Source: JAWLAT01 sp041395325 (lineage in GTDB: Bacteria > Pseudomonadota > Gammaproteobacteria > Xanthomonadales > SZUA-5). From it: 64,000 nucleotides of DNA. Under the pieces are notes generated by a model that was given only the letters and a program-made list of their open reading frames with translations, made no database searches and had not been told where the DNA came from. Positions 48,283 through 57,294 of the stretch are shown piece after piece (position 1 is the stretch's first letter; each line of letters opens with the position of its first letter). The stretch is from contig JAWLAT010000025.1 in assembly GCA_041395325.1 (NCBI GenBank), positions 7,564-71,563 of the forward strand. Reading direction: 5' to 3'. The position numbers and the translations under genes were made by a program.

Positions 48283-49965
48283 ATGCCGCATCACATCCCC
48301 CTGATCACCACCCTCGCTGCCGCACTGGGTCTGGCCCTGCTGCTGGGTTTCGTCGCCGTCCGTTTGCGTTTGCCGGCGCTGGTTGGTTACCTGCTGGCCG
48401 GCACGATCATCGGGCCGCACACACCCGGCTTCGTGGCCGATCTGGCGCTGTCGATGGAACTGGCCGAGATCGGCGTGATGCTGCTGATGTTCGGCGTGGG
48501 CCTGCACTTCTCGCTGAGCGATCTGCACTCGGTTCGCCGCGTCGCCGCACCGGGCGCCTTGCTACAGATGACCGTGGCGACTTGCCTGGGTCTGCTGCTG
48601 GCAATGTGGTGGGGCTGGAGCGTCGGCGCCGGTCTGGTGTTTGGACTCAGTCTGTCGGTGGCCAGCACCGTGGTGCTGCTGCGCGCGTTGGAAGACCGGC
48701 AACAACTCGACAGTCCCAATGGCCGCATTGCGGTGGGCTGGTTGCTGGTCGAGGATCTGGCCATGGTGCTGGTGCTGGTGCTGCTGCCGGCGCTGTCCGG
48801 CTGGCTGGGGGGCAGCGGCAGCACCGATACCGGCGCGCTGCTGTGGCAACTGGGCACCACGCTGCTGGAAGTGGCGGCTTTCGTGGCGCTGATGCTGATT
48901 GTCGGCAAGCGCCTGTTCCCGTGGCTGCTGTGGCAGGTCGCCCGCACCGGTTCACGGGAGCTGTTCACGCTGTGCGTGATCGCCGCTGCAGTGGGCATCG
49001 CCTACGGCTCGGCCGCGCTGTTCAGCGTCTCCTTCGCCCTCGGCGCCTTCTTCGCCGGCATGGTGCTGCGCGAATCGGCGCTGAGCCACCGCGCCGCCGA
49101 GGAATCCCTGCCGCTGCGCGACGCCTTCGCGGTGCTGTTCTTCGTCTCGGTCGGAATGCTGTTCGATCCGGCCATCCTGTGGCAGGAGCCGCTGCGCGTG
49201 TTGCTGGTCGTGCTGGTGATCATGCTGGGCAAGACCCTGGCCGCCTTCGCACTGGTGCGAATGCTGGGCTATCCGCTGCACAGCGCGCTGACGGTGTCGA
49301 TCAGCCTGGCGCAGATCGGCGAGTTCTCCTTCATCCTGGTCGGTTTGGGCAGCAGTCTGGGTCTGCTGCCGGCGCAGGCGCAGAGCCTGATCCTGGCGGG
49401 CGCGATGCTGTCGATTGCCTTCAATCCACTGCTGTTTGCGCTGGCCGAGCCCTGGCGACAACGCGCGTTGGCGCGCACGGAGATGCGCAACGCGGACTCG
49501 CTGCCCGATCCGCTAAGTGTGCTGCCCGATGGCACCGACCCGAACCGTTTGCAGGGGCATGTCGTGCTGCTCGGCTACGGCGAATTGGGTCGCGCGCTGC
49601 ACCTCGCCCTGGCGTCGAAGCATGCGACGGTGATCGCCGAAATCGACCGCGATCATGTCGAAACTCTGCGCGCTGCTGGGCAGGCGGCGGTGTGGGGTGA
49701 TGCCGCGGAGGATGCGGTGCTGGTGCAGACCCACGTGGCCCGTGCCCGCGCACTGGTGCTGACCTTTGGCGACCCGCTCAAGGCGGCGCGCATCGCCGAA
49801 GTGGCACGCATGCTCAACCCTGGCGTGCAGTTGCTGGCGTGTGCAGACTCGACCGAGGCAGCCCAGGCACTGCGTGAGGCCGGCTTCGATCAGGTCATCG
49901 AAGCGCGCGCTTGCCAGGTCGAGGCGGTGCGCCTGGCCCTGCAGGCACAGGCGCGAGCGGACTAG
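48283..49965 (+). CDS. CPA2-family cation/proton antiporter, YbaL-like
   Basis: The 560-residue protein has about 12 membrane helices of the CPA2/KefB type, with PALVGYLLAGTIIGPHTPGF at the start and LAQIGEFSFIL late. A C-terminal RCK/TrkA-N domain (VVLLGYGELGRALHLALASK) follows, likely binding NAD(H) or nucleotide to gate the transporter. YbaL is the nearest E. coli relative. It exchanges K+ or Na+ for protons by inference. Its stop overlaps the convergent SRPBCC gene by 4 bp. Confidence 0.92.
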   Translation: MPHHIPLITTLAAALGLALLLGFVAVRLRLPALVGYLLAGTIIGPHTPGFVADLALSMELAEIGVMLLMFGVGLHFSLSDLHSVRRVAAPGALLQMTVATCLGLLLAMWWGWSVGAGLVFGLSLSVASTVVLLRALEDRQQLDSPNGRIAVGWLLVEDLAMVLVLVLLPALSGWLGGSGSTDTGALLWQLGTTLLEVAAFVALMLIVGKRLFPWLLWQVARTGSRELFTLCVIAAAVGIAYGSAALFSVSFALGAFFAGMVLRESALSHRAAEESLPLRDAFAVLFFVSVGMLFDPAILWQEPLRVLLVVLVIMLGKTLAAFALVRMLGYPLHSALTVSISLAQIGEFSFILVGLGSSLGLLPAQAQSLILAGAMLSIAFNPLLFALAEPWRQRALARTEMRNADSLPDPLSVLPDGTDPNRLQGHVVLLGYGELGRALHLALASKHATVIAEIDRDHVETLRAAGQAAVWGDAAEDAVLVQTHVARARALVLTFGDPLKAARIAEVARMLNPGVQLLACADSTEAAQALREAGFDQVIEARACQVEAVRLALQAQARAD

Positions 49966-50411
49966 GCGCCCTCGCAGATCGCCTTCAATTTGCTCAGCGC
50001 CTGCGGCCAGGTGCGCTGCATGTAGGCCTCGTACTCGTCGGCAATGTCCTGATCGATGCGCAACAGCGTGCCGTCCGGTACCGCCTGGAAGCTGTAGTTC
50101 TCGTAGGCCGGTGCCCAGGCGCGGATGGCCTCGCTGGTGGTGTCCTCGACGCCCTGGTCGTTGATGAAGCCCAGATGGCGAATCGAGATGTAGGCATTGG
50201 GCCGCAGCTCGGCAATCTCAGACACCATGCCGCTGCCGCTGGGCGAGAGAAAGCGGATCGGCTGGCCCTCACGCCACTCGCCCCGGAAATACGATCCCTC
50301 GCAGAAAGGCCTCGTCCATTCGCGATAGCCGGCATCGTCGATCATCGTCGCAAAGACCCGCTCCACCGGCGCGGCAATGACGGTTTCGAACTGCAGACGC
50401 TTGTTGCCCAT
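49962..50411 (-). CDS. SRPBCC (AHSA1-like) family protein
   Basis: The 149-residue protein has a START-like fold with the typical opening FETVIAAPVERVFATMIDDAGYREW and a C-terminal helix (WPQALSKLKAICEG). Members bind hydrophobic ligands or Hsp90-like partners; the function here is unknown. It is 69 bp after the membrane protein gene at 50481 on the same strand and convergent with the antiporter gene, overlapping it by 4 bp. Confidence 0.86.
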   Translation of the reverse strand: MGNKRLQFETVIAAPVERVFATMIDDAGYREWTRPFCEGSYFRGEWREGQPIRFLSPSGSGMVSEIAELRPNAYISIRHLGFINDQGVEDTTSEAIRAWAPAYENYSFQAVPDGTLLRIDQDIADEYEAYMQRTWPQALSKLKAICEGA

Positions 50412-50480
50412 GGTGGCTCCTCAGATGCGACGGATGGATCTCCGAGGCGTTGCTCGGATGCCGGAATGTCGGTCAGGCCA

Positions 50481-51050
50481 TCATGCGGCACTCGGCCACA
50501 ACCAGCCGTAGCAGCCCGCAATGACCAGCGCGTAGATCAGCCCATCGAGCAGATAGCGCGCCGAGGTGGCCCATGGATGGCCATACCAGATGCTGTAGGG
50601 AATGACCGCCCAGCCGAAGGCGAGGAAACCAACCACGGCAACGAAATGGAAGACCACCAGGTAGGAGGCGCCGGGCGGCAAGGCCAGCGTGGCGCAGAAG
50701 CCAACCAGCGCCGTGCCGAACAGAAAGTACAGAATCTGCTGCAGCATCAGCTTGCCCATCGGCGGCAGGCCCGGACGCATCACCGTGACCACGGCAACCG
50801 GCCCGTCGCGGAAGCGCTGCTGCAACGCGGGATCGCCCATCTGTTTCATGTCCGAGCAATGCGGCAGCGTGTGGATGCCGGGACTGGGTCGGCCCGCTGC
50901 AATCGCGGCGGCCACCTCGGCTTCATTGGGCAGCGCCCGATAGTCGGCGTTGTGGTACTTCAGCAGCATATGGATCAGCGCACTGGCCACCCAGGCCAGC
51001 AGGGTGCCGAGCAGGATCGGCGCCCACAGCGACAGCAGACTCACCCCCAT
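50481..51050 (-). CDS. Hypothetical membrane protein
   Basis: The 189-residue protein has about five membrane helices, including an N-terminal one (LSLWAPILLGTLLAWVASALI). A central loop carries HTLPHCSDMKQMGDPA. No family is recognised. The ATG at 51050 follows GGGGAG at 8 nt; a GTG at 51059 is too close to that ribosome site. It lies 69 bp upstream of the SRPBCC gene and is probably co-transcribed with it. Confidence 0.75.
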   Translation of the reverse strand: MGVSLLSLWAPILLGTLLAWVASALIHMLLKYHNADYRALPNEAEVAAAIAAGRPSPGIHTLPHCSDMKQMGDPALQQRFRDGPVAVVTVMRPGLPPMGKLMLQQILYFLFGTALVGFCATLALPPGASYLVVFHFVAVVGFLAFGWAVIPYSIWYGHPWATSARYLLDGLIYALVIAGCYGWLWPSAA

Positions 51051-51260
51051 GACACGCACTCCCCAGAACGTGATGGGCAGAGCATCGACCGCTGCAATAT
51101 TCCATGCAAGTCGGCCGGGCGATGGGATTGACCATTTCGGAATCGGTTCGCAGCGAAGCTACCGGCCCCACCCAAGCGCTGACATTCCCTTGTTCACTGC
51201 CAATGGCGTGCGCTGGTGAACTTCGCTAGCCTGCCTGCAACTGAAACGGGATGCCGAGCG

Positions 51261-52109
51261 ATGCGATCTGTCATCGCGGCGCTGCTGTGGCTGTCGATGC
51301 CGGCGTTGGCCTGCGAGCGGATTGAAGCGAGCCTGCGTGTGCATATGGCCAGCGCCGGAGCGCTGGCCCATGCCGAGATCCTGTCGGCAGATCCAGTCGA
51401 AGCGCCGCAGCAAACGCCAGGTCAAGCACCGATCGAGGTCGTTCAGCACGCGCTGGGACTGGTGCGTGAACGCATCTATGGCGAACTCCCCGAGCTTCGC
51501 CGATTGTCACTGCGCAGGGTGTTGAAGCCGGACCCCGGGTTCGACACCTGCGAGGTCCAACCTGCACCATTGCGGCCTGGCGAGTGGTGCTATGCGGCAG
51601 CTGGCAACCGTGACACGAACGGTTTCGCTTGTCTCAACCAGCTGCCGGGGACAGCCGAACAGATTCGGCACATCGGGCGAGAACTTGATGCTCGCGCCAA
51701 CATGAGTGCGGGTGATTGGGACGACATGCTCGCTCCGTTGATCGACAGACTGGTCCAGGTTGCCGGAACCGACGCCCGGCACTGCCAAGCGCTGCTGCAG
51801 ATCGAGTCCGACAGGCCAGTCAAGCTTCGGCAGACCTACGCCAAACCCTTCCGCTGCCTGAACCAAGGCAGAGAATTCATCGACGAGCCCTTCTGGTTTG
51901 TGGTGGAGAACCTCTGGTCGATGCGCCCCGAGTTGCTGGCTGGCGCCAGAGCAAAAGGCGGTGCCATGGCGACGTGGTCTGTCCCGCTGGATACCCTGGC
52001 CAATGGTGCATTGAGCCTCAACCCCAAGGCCATCCAACCCATCGATTGTGTCGCGCTCGCCAGTCGGATGGATGGCTCGCAGCAACCCGAATTGTGTCGC
52101 ACACCGTGA
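51261..52109 (+). CDS. Cys-rich exported protein, paralogue 1
   Basis: The 282-residue protein has a signal peptide cut near MPALA-CERIE. The mature protein shares a repeated set of short motifs with the proteins at 52106 and 53738: QQTPGQ, QHALGLVRERIYG, SAGDWDDMLAPLIDR, WFVVENLWSMRPEL and a LNPKAIQPIDC end. Eight or so cysteines are spread through it and may form disulfides. No known domain is recognised. It overlaps the next gene by 4 bp (GTGA), so the two are translationally coupled. Confidence 0.78.
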   Translation: MRSVIAALLWLSMPALACERIEASLRVHMASAGALAHAEILSADPVEAPQQTPGQAPIEVVQHALGLVRERIYGELPELRRLSLRRVLKPDPGFDTCEVQPAPLRPGEWCYAAAGNRDTNGFACLNQLPGTAEQIRHIGRELDARANMSAGDWDDMLAPLIDRLVQVAGTDARHCQALLQIESDRPVKLRQTYAKPFRCLNQGREFIDEPFWFVVENLWSMRPELLAGARAKGGAMATWSVPLDTLANGALSLNPKAIQPIDCVALASRMDGSQQPELCRTP

Positions 52110-52984
52110 GCGGACGCCTGGGTGCAATCGCGCTGGCGGTGGTGGTGACCACATTCACCGCACGGGTCCATGCCTGCAGCTGTGACCCACCCAGCCTGCG
52201 GCAGCTGATGGCTTCATTCGATACCGTCGCGGAGATCGAGATCGGCGAACTGACAAGTTCGGCACACGCAACATCGGATCTGGCGCTGCTGGGAACGCAG
52301 CCGCAATCCCAGAGCGGAATTGCGATCGTTCGCCAGCGCCATGGACTTCGCGAAGTAGTGGTCGGTCAGCGCTTGCCGCTGACGCACGCCTACGGCAACG
52401 GCGACAGCTGTGGCATCGGCGCGCTGGTTGCGGGAGAACGCTGGCTGGTGCCCATTGCACATGGGCGGATTGCTGCGCGATTCGAGCAGTGCTCGCCAGC
52501 GCGTCGGTTCGAGGCGGATGCCGACGGCATCATCGACGCTCTGGGGCAGGAATTCGCCGTGCGCCGCCTGATGCAACCGGCCGATTGGTCGGCCCTGATG
52601 CAACCCCTGATCGACCGCCTGCAGCCCTCCGATGGACAGCGCGATGGCTGTGTGGCACGGATCGATGGCAGCCCTGCAGCAGACGCGATCCCCTTTGGCC
52701 GCTTCACGCTGGGGGCCCGTGAATGCGCCCAGCGCTGGCTGGACCTTGGGGACGGCGGCTGGCTGGTCGCCGAAGATGTGCGCGCCGAATCGCCGACCTG
52801 GTATGGCGCGGCCATCGGCCGCAAGCGGCCCACGGTGGTTTTCGTCGTGACGTTGACGGTGCAGGCCAGACAACTACGGCTTGATCCCCAAACGATCGAC
52901 CGAGCGCCATGCGCCACGATGGCGAACGGGTTGCGACTGGACCAAGAGGCCTTCTGTCGCCGTGCCGATACCGTGGTCGACTGA
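52106..52984 (+). CDS. Cys-rich exported protein, paralogue 2
   Basis: The 292-residue protein has a signal peptide (about residues 1-23, cut near VHA-CSCDP). GTG at 52106 overlaps the previous stop in GTGA. It is a distant relative of the proteins at 51261 and 53738: QPADWSALMQPLIDRL aligns with their SADW motif, and LRLDPQTIDRAPC aligns with their C-terminal LNP-Ala-Ile-x-Cys. The N-terminal CSCDPPSLRQ resembles the start of bacterial proteins with a tissue-inhibitor-of-metalloprotease-like fold, but this is a weak hint. Confidence 0.72.
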   Translation: MSGRLGAIALAVVVTTFTARVHACSCDPPSLRQLMASFDTVAEIEIGELTSSAHATSDLALLGTQPQSQSGIAIVRQRHGLREVVVGQRLPLTHAYGNGDSCGIGALVAGERWLVPIAHGRIAARFEQCSPARRFEADADGIIDALGQEFAVRRLMQPADWSALMQPLIDRLQPSDGQRDGCVARIDGSPAADAIPFGRFTLGARECAQRWLDLGDGGWLVAEDVRAESPTWYGAAIGRKRPTVVFVVTLTVQARQLRLDPQTIDRAPCATMANGLRLDQEAFCRRADTVVD

Positions 52985-53067
52985 TTCATCCAGGGCCGTT
53001 GGACGCGCGAGGTCAGCCGATCATCGGCCGAATGCACGCCCGGCCCGGACTCGCGGAAGAGTCAGGG

Positions 53068-53637
53068 TCAAGCCCGGTCGGCCGGCTCTGCCAGCTGGGT
53101 CAGAAAGGCGGTGGGCACGCTCTCAGTCAGCCATACCCCGTTGTCCGAGCGGGTGAAGCGAAATCCCTGCACATGCATGGCCTGCGCGTTCACCTGCAGC
53201 AGCACCGGCTCACCGTGCCGACGGCCCACCCGCCACGCTGTCTCCGTGTCGGCCGACAGATGCACATGCTGGCGCGTCCGTGGCCGCAATCCCTCGGCCA
53301 GGATGGCCGGCAGATGACGGCGGGCAGTGCCGTGAAACAGCACCGCGGGGGGCTCGCGATCGGGCAGTGCCAGATCGATCGTCACCGAATGCCCCTGAGC
53401 AGCACGGATCCGGTTACCGTCGGCATTGAGGCTGAAGCGCTGCTTGTCGTTGTCCCGTACGACCACCAGCAGATCGTCTCGCGACATGGCCTTGCCGGCG
53501 TCGGCCAGGCAGCGCAGCAGCTCTGCCACGTCCACCCAGCCTTGCGCATCCAGCGTCAGCCCAATGCTGTCGGGACGATGCCGCAGCACATAGCTGAGCA
53601 GTTTGCTGCGTTGTTGGACTTGTTGTGATGCCGCCAT
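53068..53637 (-). CDS. kptA: RNA 2'-phosphotransferase KptA/Tpt1
   Basis: The 189-residue enzyme removes an internal 2'-phosphate from RNA with NAD+, giving ADP-ribose 1'',2''-cyclic phosphate. Eukaryotic Tpt1 finishes tRNA splicing, but in bacteria the natural substrate is unclear. Conserved parts are SKLLSYVLRHRPDSIGL, RAAQGHS, LFHGTARRHLPAIL and HVHLSADTETAWRVGRRHG. It sits on the opposite strand between two genes for related exported proteins, with no RNA ligase nearby. The start at 53637 gives the usual length. Confidence 0.93.
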   Translation of the reverse strand: MAASQQVQQRSKLLSYVLRHRPDSIGLTLDAQGWVDVAELLRCLADAGKAMSRDDLLVVVRDNDKQRFSLNADGNRIRAAQGHSVTIDLALPDREPPAVLFHGTARRHLPAILAEGLRPRTRQHVHLSADTETAWRVGRRHGEPVLLQVNAQAMHVQGFRFTRSDNGVWLTESVPTAFLTQLAEPADRA

Positions 53638-53737
53638 GGCATTAGGCGTAGCCCGATGAGAGTGCGTCCGTATAGCGCGGCCAGTGGGACTACGCTAGCG
53701 TGCCGGCGGACAAATCATTTCGCATCCACTGAGACCC

Positions 53738-54619
53738 ATGAGCCGAAGCCGTCCACGAGCGCTACCGCAGCTAGTTTTGCTGGCCACCACGATCCTGCTG
53801 TCCGGTCCAGCCTGCGCATGTTCCGAATTCGAATCCAGCCTGCGCGTTCGCCTTGACGCTGCCTTGGCCGTCGTCGAGGTCAGAATTGAGGCAGCCGATA
53901 TGGTCACAGTGGCAGAGCAGCAGCCGGGCCAGTCGGCGCGCGTCGTCACGCAGCACGCTCGTGGGCGTGTCATCGAGCGGGTTTACGGTGACTGGCCACA
54001 CGGCGATGAGGTGCCGCTCGAGCACGCCGTCGGCCGAACGGACGCGAGCTCATGTTCGGGATCCAGCAGCTATCCGCTCAAGACCGGTGCGCGCTGCTAC
54101 GTGATTCAGCACCCCGGGTATCAGCAGCATTGGGATTGCAGCGAAACCATCCTGCCTTTTTCCGATACCCAAGCCGAGCTGCGCGAATTGTCGCGCGAAC
54201 TCACCGCCAGAGACGCCATGACTTCGGCGGACTGGACAGCACTGCTGGCACCACTGACGGCGCTTGCGCAAGGGACCACGGGGGCCGAGGCACAGGGCTG
54301 CACACAAATCTTGCCGATCACCGATGAGCGAATCAAAAACCGCGAGCAAGCCCTGCTGGCGCACAGGATCTGTCTGCATCAGGCCAGGACCCGGCGGAGC
54401 AAGCCGGAGTGGTTCATCGTGGAGGACATGCAATCACGGGAGCCCCGCCTGTATGCCTGGGCACGTGCAGATGACGGCGCGACGCGCAGTTGGACGGTCG
54501 AACTGACGGTGTCGGCGGAGGGGCACTTGATCCTGAATCCGGATGCGATCGAGACCATTGGCTGCCGGGATCTGTCGAGGCGTCTGGACGCCTACGCCCA
54601 CGAACTCTGCCCACTTTGA
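53738..54619 (+). CDS. Cys-rich exported protein, paralogue 3
   Basis: The 293-residue protein has a signal peptide ending near GPACA-CSEFE. It is the closest paralogue of the protein at 51261: shared are SLRV, the QQPGQ motif, QHARGRVIERVYG, SADWTALLAPL, WFIVEDMQSREPRLYAWARA and LNPDAIETIGC. Several cysteines are conserved between the two. Function is unknown. Its stop overlaps the start of the alpha/beta hydrolase gene in TTGA, so the pair may work together. Confidence 0.78.
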   Translation: MSRSRPRALPQLVLLATTILLSGPACACSEFESSLRVRLDAALAVVEVRIEAADMVTVAEQQPGQSARVVTQHARGRVIERVYGDWPHGDEVPLEHAVGRTDASSCSGSSSYPLKTGARCYVIQHPGYQQHWDCSETILPFSDTQAELRELSRELTARDAMTSADWTALLAPLTALAQGTTGAEAQGCTQILPITDERIKNREQALLAHRICLHQARTRRSKPEWFIVEDMQSREPRLYAWARADDGATRSWTVELTVSAEGHLILNPDAIETIGCRDLSRRLDAYAHELCPL

Positions 54620-55356
54620 AATCGCAGACTGGACCAACCGACGGACCGCCATCGAGCGCCTGGCTGCTGCCCGGCCTGGACGGCGATGGCGCGCTGCGCA
54701 GCGCCTTCATCACCGCCATGGCGCCGCAAATGCGGGTGCATCCGCTGTCCTACCCGAGCTCGGGGCCGAACCACTACGCGGCCCTGCAACGGGTGCTGGC
54801 GAGCTCGCTCGGCGGAGCTGACGAGTACATCCTGATCGCCGAGTCCTTCGGTGGGCCGCTCGCCTGCGCCATCGCAACGACGGCTCCACCGGGTCTGCGC
54901 GGGCTAGTACTGGTCGCGAGCTTTCTGCGCCGGCCACTGGGTCGTTTGGGACCGATCGCGCGGCTGTTTCCTATCCAGGCGGCAAAGCGAGTGCCCGAGT
55001 GGGTCCTGCGGACGCTGTTGTTCGACGCGCAATCCGCGCCAGGCGCAGTCGCCACGACCCTGGCTGCGGTGCAGTCGCTGCCGCTGTGGCGACTGGCGGA
55101 GCGCCGAGCTGCCGCACTGAGCGTGGACGCTCGCGGCTGGCTGCAAGCGGTCAAGGTGCCGGTGTTGATCGTGCAGGCCGGCGCCGACCGGATCCTGTCG
55201 CAGGCCTGCCGGGCGGAACTGGCGAACGCGTTGCCGTCGGCCCAGACGATCCTGATGGACGGCCCACACGCGCTGCTGCAGAGCCGACCGTGCGAATGCG
55301 CCGAGGTCATCACCCGGTGGTGTCAAGAAACCGTCCGAGCCGATGGACTTGCCTGA
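54616..55356 (+). CDS. Alpha/beta hydrolase
   Basis: The 246-residue protein has a lipase-like fold with the nucleophile elbow as AESFGG, a catalytic Asp in AGADRIL and His in DGPHALLQ. It lacks a signal peptide. The start is TTG at 54616, which overlaps the upstream stop by 4 nt and fits the first conserved residues (WLLPGLDGDG). Substrate is unknown. The tight coupling to a Cys-rich exported protein is notable. Confidence 0.82.
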   Translation: MKSQTGPTDGPPSSAWLLPGLDGDGALRSAFITAMAPQMRVHPLSYPSSGPNHYAALQRVLASSLGGADEYILIAESFGGPLACAIATTAPPGLRGLVLVASFLRRPLGRLGPIARLFPIQAAKRVPEWVLRTLLFDAQSAPGAVATTLAAVQSLPLWRLAERRAAALSVDARGWLQAVKVPVLIVQAGADRILSQACRAELANALPSAQTILMDGPHALLQSRPCECAEVITRWCQETVRADGLA

Positions 55357-55458
55357 GGACACCGAGCAGCGCTGGAGCCATCTTTGATCGCTTTCCTTAG
55401 TGTCCTTGGTGTCCTTCGTGTTGAATCGCACTTGATCGACGGATGCCCGCCAACTCAC

Positions 55459-55487
55459 TGTCGAAATCGATCCACCTCGTTCGTCGT
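55459..55487 (+). promoter_or_regulatory. Candidate ECF42-type promoter of the DGPF-sigma operon
   Basis: TGTCGA (55459-55464) and CGTCGT (55482-55487) lie 17 bp apart and 38 bp before the DGPF gene. A TGTCGA -35 element is what I recall for ECF42 sigma factors, which control their own DGPF genes. Confidence 0.45.
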
Positions 55488-55525
55488 TACCATGCCGCAT
55501 GTCGCGGTGACCGAGGAAAACGACG

Positions 55526-55879
55526 ATGAAGTACGCCCTGCTGATCTACGACGACGAGCAGACCTACGCCACGATGGACGAGGCGGCCATGCGAGAGGTC
55601 TATGCCGCCCATGAAGCCTACGGCCAGGCGCTGACCGAGGCGGGCGTGTTGCGCGGCGGCAGCGAGTTGCAGCCCAGCCACACGGCCACCTCGCTGCGCT
55701 TTGCCAATGGCAAGCCGTCTCTGCACGACGGGCCCTTTGCGGAAACCCGCGAGCAATTGGGCGGCTTCTACCTGATCGAGGTCGATACCCTGGATCAGGC
55801 ATTGGCCTGGGCCGAAAAGATGCCGGCGATGCACAACGGCACGGTCGAGGTGCGTCCCTTGGGCATGAGCGCGGACTGA
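55526..55879 (+). CDS. DGPF/YciI-like protein
   Basis: The 117-residue protein has the ferredoxin-like YciI fold and the family signature DGPFAETREQLGGFYLIE. Such proteins are usual partners of ECF42 sigma factors, whose gene begins 6 bp after this stop. The role of DGPF proteins is not settled. The ATG follows GAGGAAAACGACG. Confidence 0.93.
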   Translation: MKYALLIYDDEQTYATMDEAAMREVYAAHEAYGQALTEAGVLRGGSELQPSHTATSLRFANGKPSLHDGPFAETREQLGGFYLIEVDTLDQALAWAEKMPAMHNGTVEVRPLGMSAD

Positions 55880-55885
55880 TCACCA

Positions 55886-57148
55886 ATGGTGCTGGGCCGC
55901 CTGCTGGAAACCGTGCTGCGTGCCGAAGGCGCCGCACTGCGGGCCGGCCTGGTTCGCCTCGGCGGTGATCTGGACGCCGCCGAGGACGCCCTGCAGGAAG
56001 CGGCGCTGCGGGCGCTGCAACGCTGGCCGGTCGATGGCATACCCGACCGGCCAGCGGCCTGGCTGAACACCGTGGCCCGGCGTTGGCTGATCGATCGCCA
56101 TCGCCGGGGTCGAGAGCAGCCGCTGAGTGCCGATCTGGCCGCGACCCTGACCGATGAGCGCCCCGCCCCCGCGCAATGGCTGCAGCAACAACAGGACCAG
56201 TCCGGCGCAGTCGGCGATGACCGCCTGCGCCTGCTGTTTCAGGTCTGTCATCCGGCCCTGGCCGCCGAAGCCAGCATGGCGCTGGCCCTGAAGGTCATCG
56301 GCGGCCTGAGCACGCGGGAGATCGCCCGCGCCTTTCTGCTCAGCGATGCCAGCGCGGCCCAGCGCATCGTCCGCGCCAAGCAGAAGATCCGCCAGGCGGC
56401 GATCCCCTTCGAGTTGCCGACCACCGATGTGCTGCCGGCGCGTCTGGAGCGCGTCCGCCAGGTGATCTACCTGATCTTCAACGAGGGCTATGCGGCCACC
56501 GAACATGCCGAGCTGATCCGTCCAGACCTGTGTCGCGAGGCGATCCGTCTGGCGAGCTTGCTGCGCGAATTGCTGCCCGCCGATGCCGAAGGTCTGGGCC
56601 TGCTGGCACTGCTGGAACTGACCGATGCGCGCCGCCTGGCTCGCGTTTCCGATGCGGGCGAGTTACTGACACTGGAGCAGCAGGACCGCAGCTTGTGGGA
56701 CCGGCCACAGATCGCCCGGGGCGAAGCGGCACTGCAGCGGGCCCTGCAGCTGCGCCGCCCCGGACCCTACCAGCTGCAGGCGGCCATCGCAGCGCTGCAC
56801 GCCGAGGCCCAGCGCCCGCAGGACACCGACTGGCGACAGATTCTGGCGCTGTATCGGCGTTTGCTGCAGTGGCAACCCGGTCCAGTGGTGGAACTCAACG
56901 CGGCCGTGGCCCTGGGTATGGCGGAAGGTCCGGCGGCCGGGCTGGCCTGGCTGGACCAACTGGATGCGAGCGGCCTGCTTGAGGGCTATCACCTGCTGCC
57001 GGCCGCCCGTGCGGCGCTGCAGGCTCGGCTTGGACAGATCAACGCAGCTCGCGACAGCTATGCCGCCGCACTGGCGCTGGCGCGGCAGCCCGCCGAACAG
57101 GCCTTCCTGCGGGCGCGCCAGGCCGAACTGGAGGTGGGCGGGACCTGA
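55886..57148 (+). CDS. ECF42-type RNA polymerase sigma factor with TPR-like C-terminus
   Basis: The 420-residue protein has sigma region 2 (GGDLDAAEDALQEAALRAL, then AAWLNTVARRWLIDRHRR) and region 4 (LSTREIARAFLLSDASAAQRIVRAKQKIR). A long C-terminal helical extension, TPR-like, follows with FNEGYAATEHAELIRPDLCREAIRL. This is the layout of ECF42, whose C-terminal extension replaces an anti-sigma factor. No anti-sigma gene is present. It is co-transcribed with the upstream DGPF gene, and a matching promoter lies before that. Confidence 0.93.
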   Translation: MVLGRLLETVLRAEGAALRAGLVRLGGDLDAAEDALQEAALRALQRWPVDGIPDRPAAWLNTVARRWLIDRHRRGREQPLSADLAATLTDERPAPAQWLQQQQDQSGAVGDDRLRLLFQVCHPALAAEASMALALKVIGGLSTREIARAFLLSDASAAQRIVRAKQKIRQAAIPFELPTTDVLPARLERVRQVIYLIFNEGYAATEHAELIRPDLCREAIRLASLLRELLPADAEGLGLLALLELTDARRLARVSDAGELLTLEQQDRSLWDRPQIARGEAALQRALQLRRPGPYQLQAAIAALHAEAQRPQDTDWRQILALYRRLLQWQPGPVVELNAAVALGMAEGPAAGLAWLDQLDASGLLEGYHLLPAARAALQARLGQINAARDSYAAALALARQPAEQAFLRARQAELEVGGT

Positions 57149-57294
57149 ATCCAGCGAGCGTGGTATTTTCCGCGCTCCATTGTCGGCCCGCTGGTTCGGG
57201 TCGACCCGCTCCCGAGAGGCGCTGCAGCGGATTCTTCCGTCACGCTCGGTCGCGGTATCCCCAAATGCAAGGGCGCCTCCAACGGAGGCTACCC

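Noticed and set aside
48096..49700. Rightward 534-residue frame over the antiporter gene
   Set aside because: It is a shifted frame of the YbaL-like gene, rich in Arg, Gly and Ala, without membrane helices or the RCK motif.
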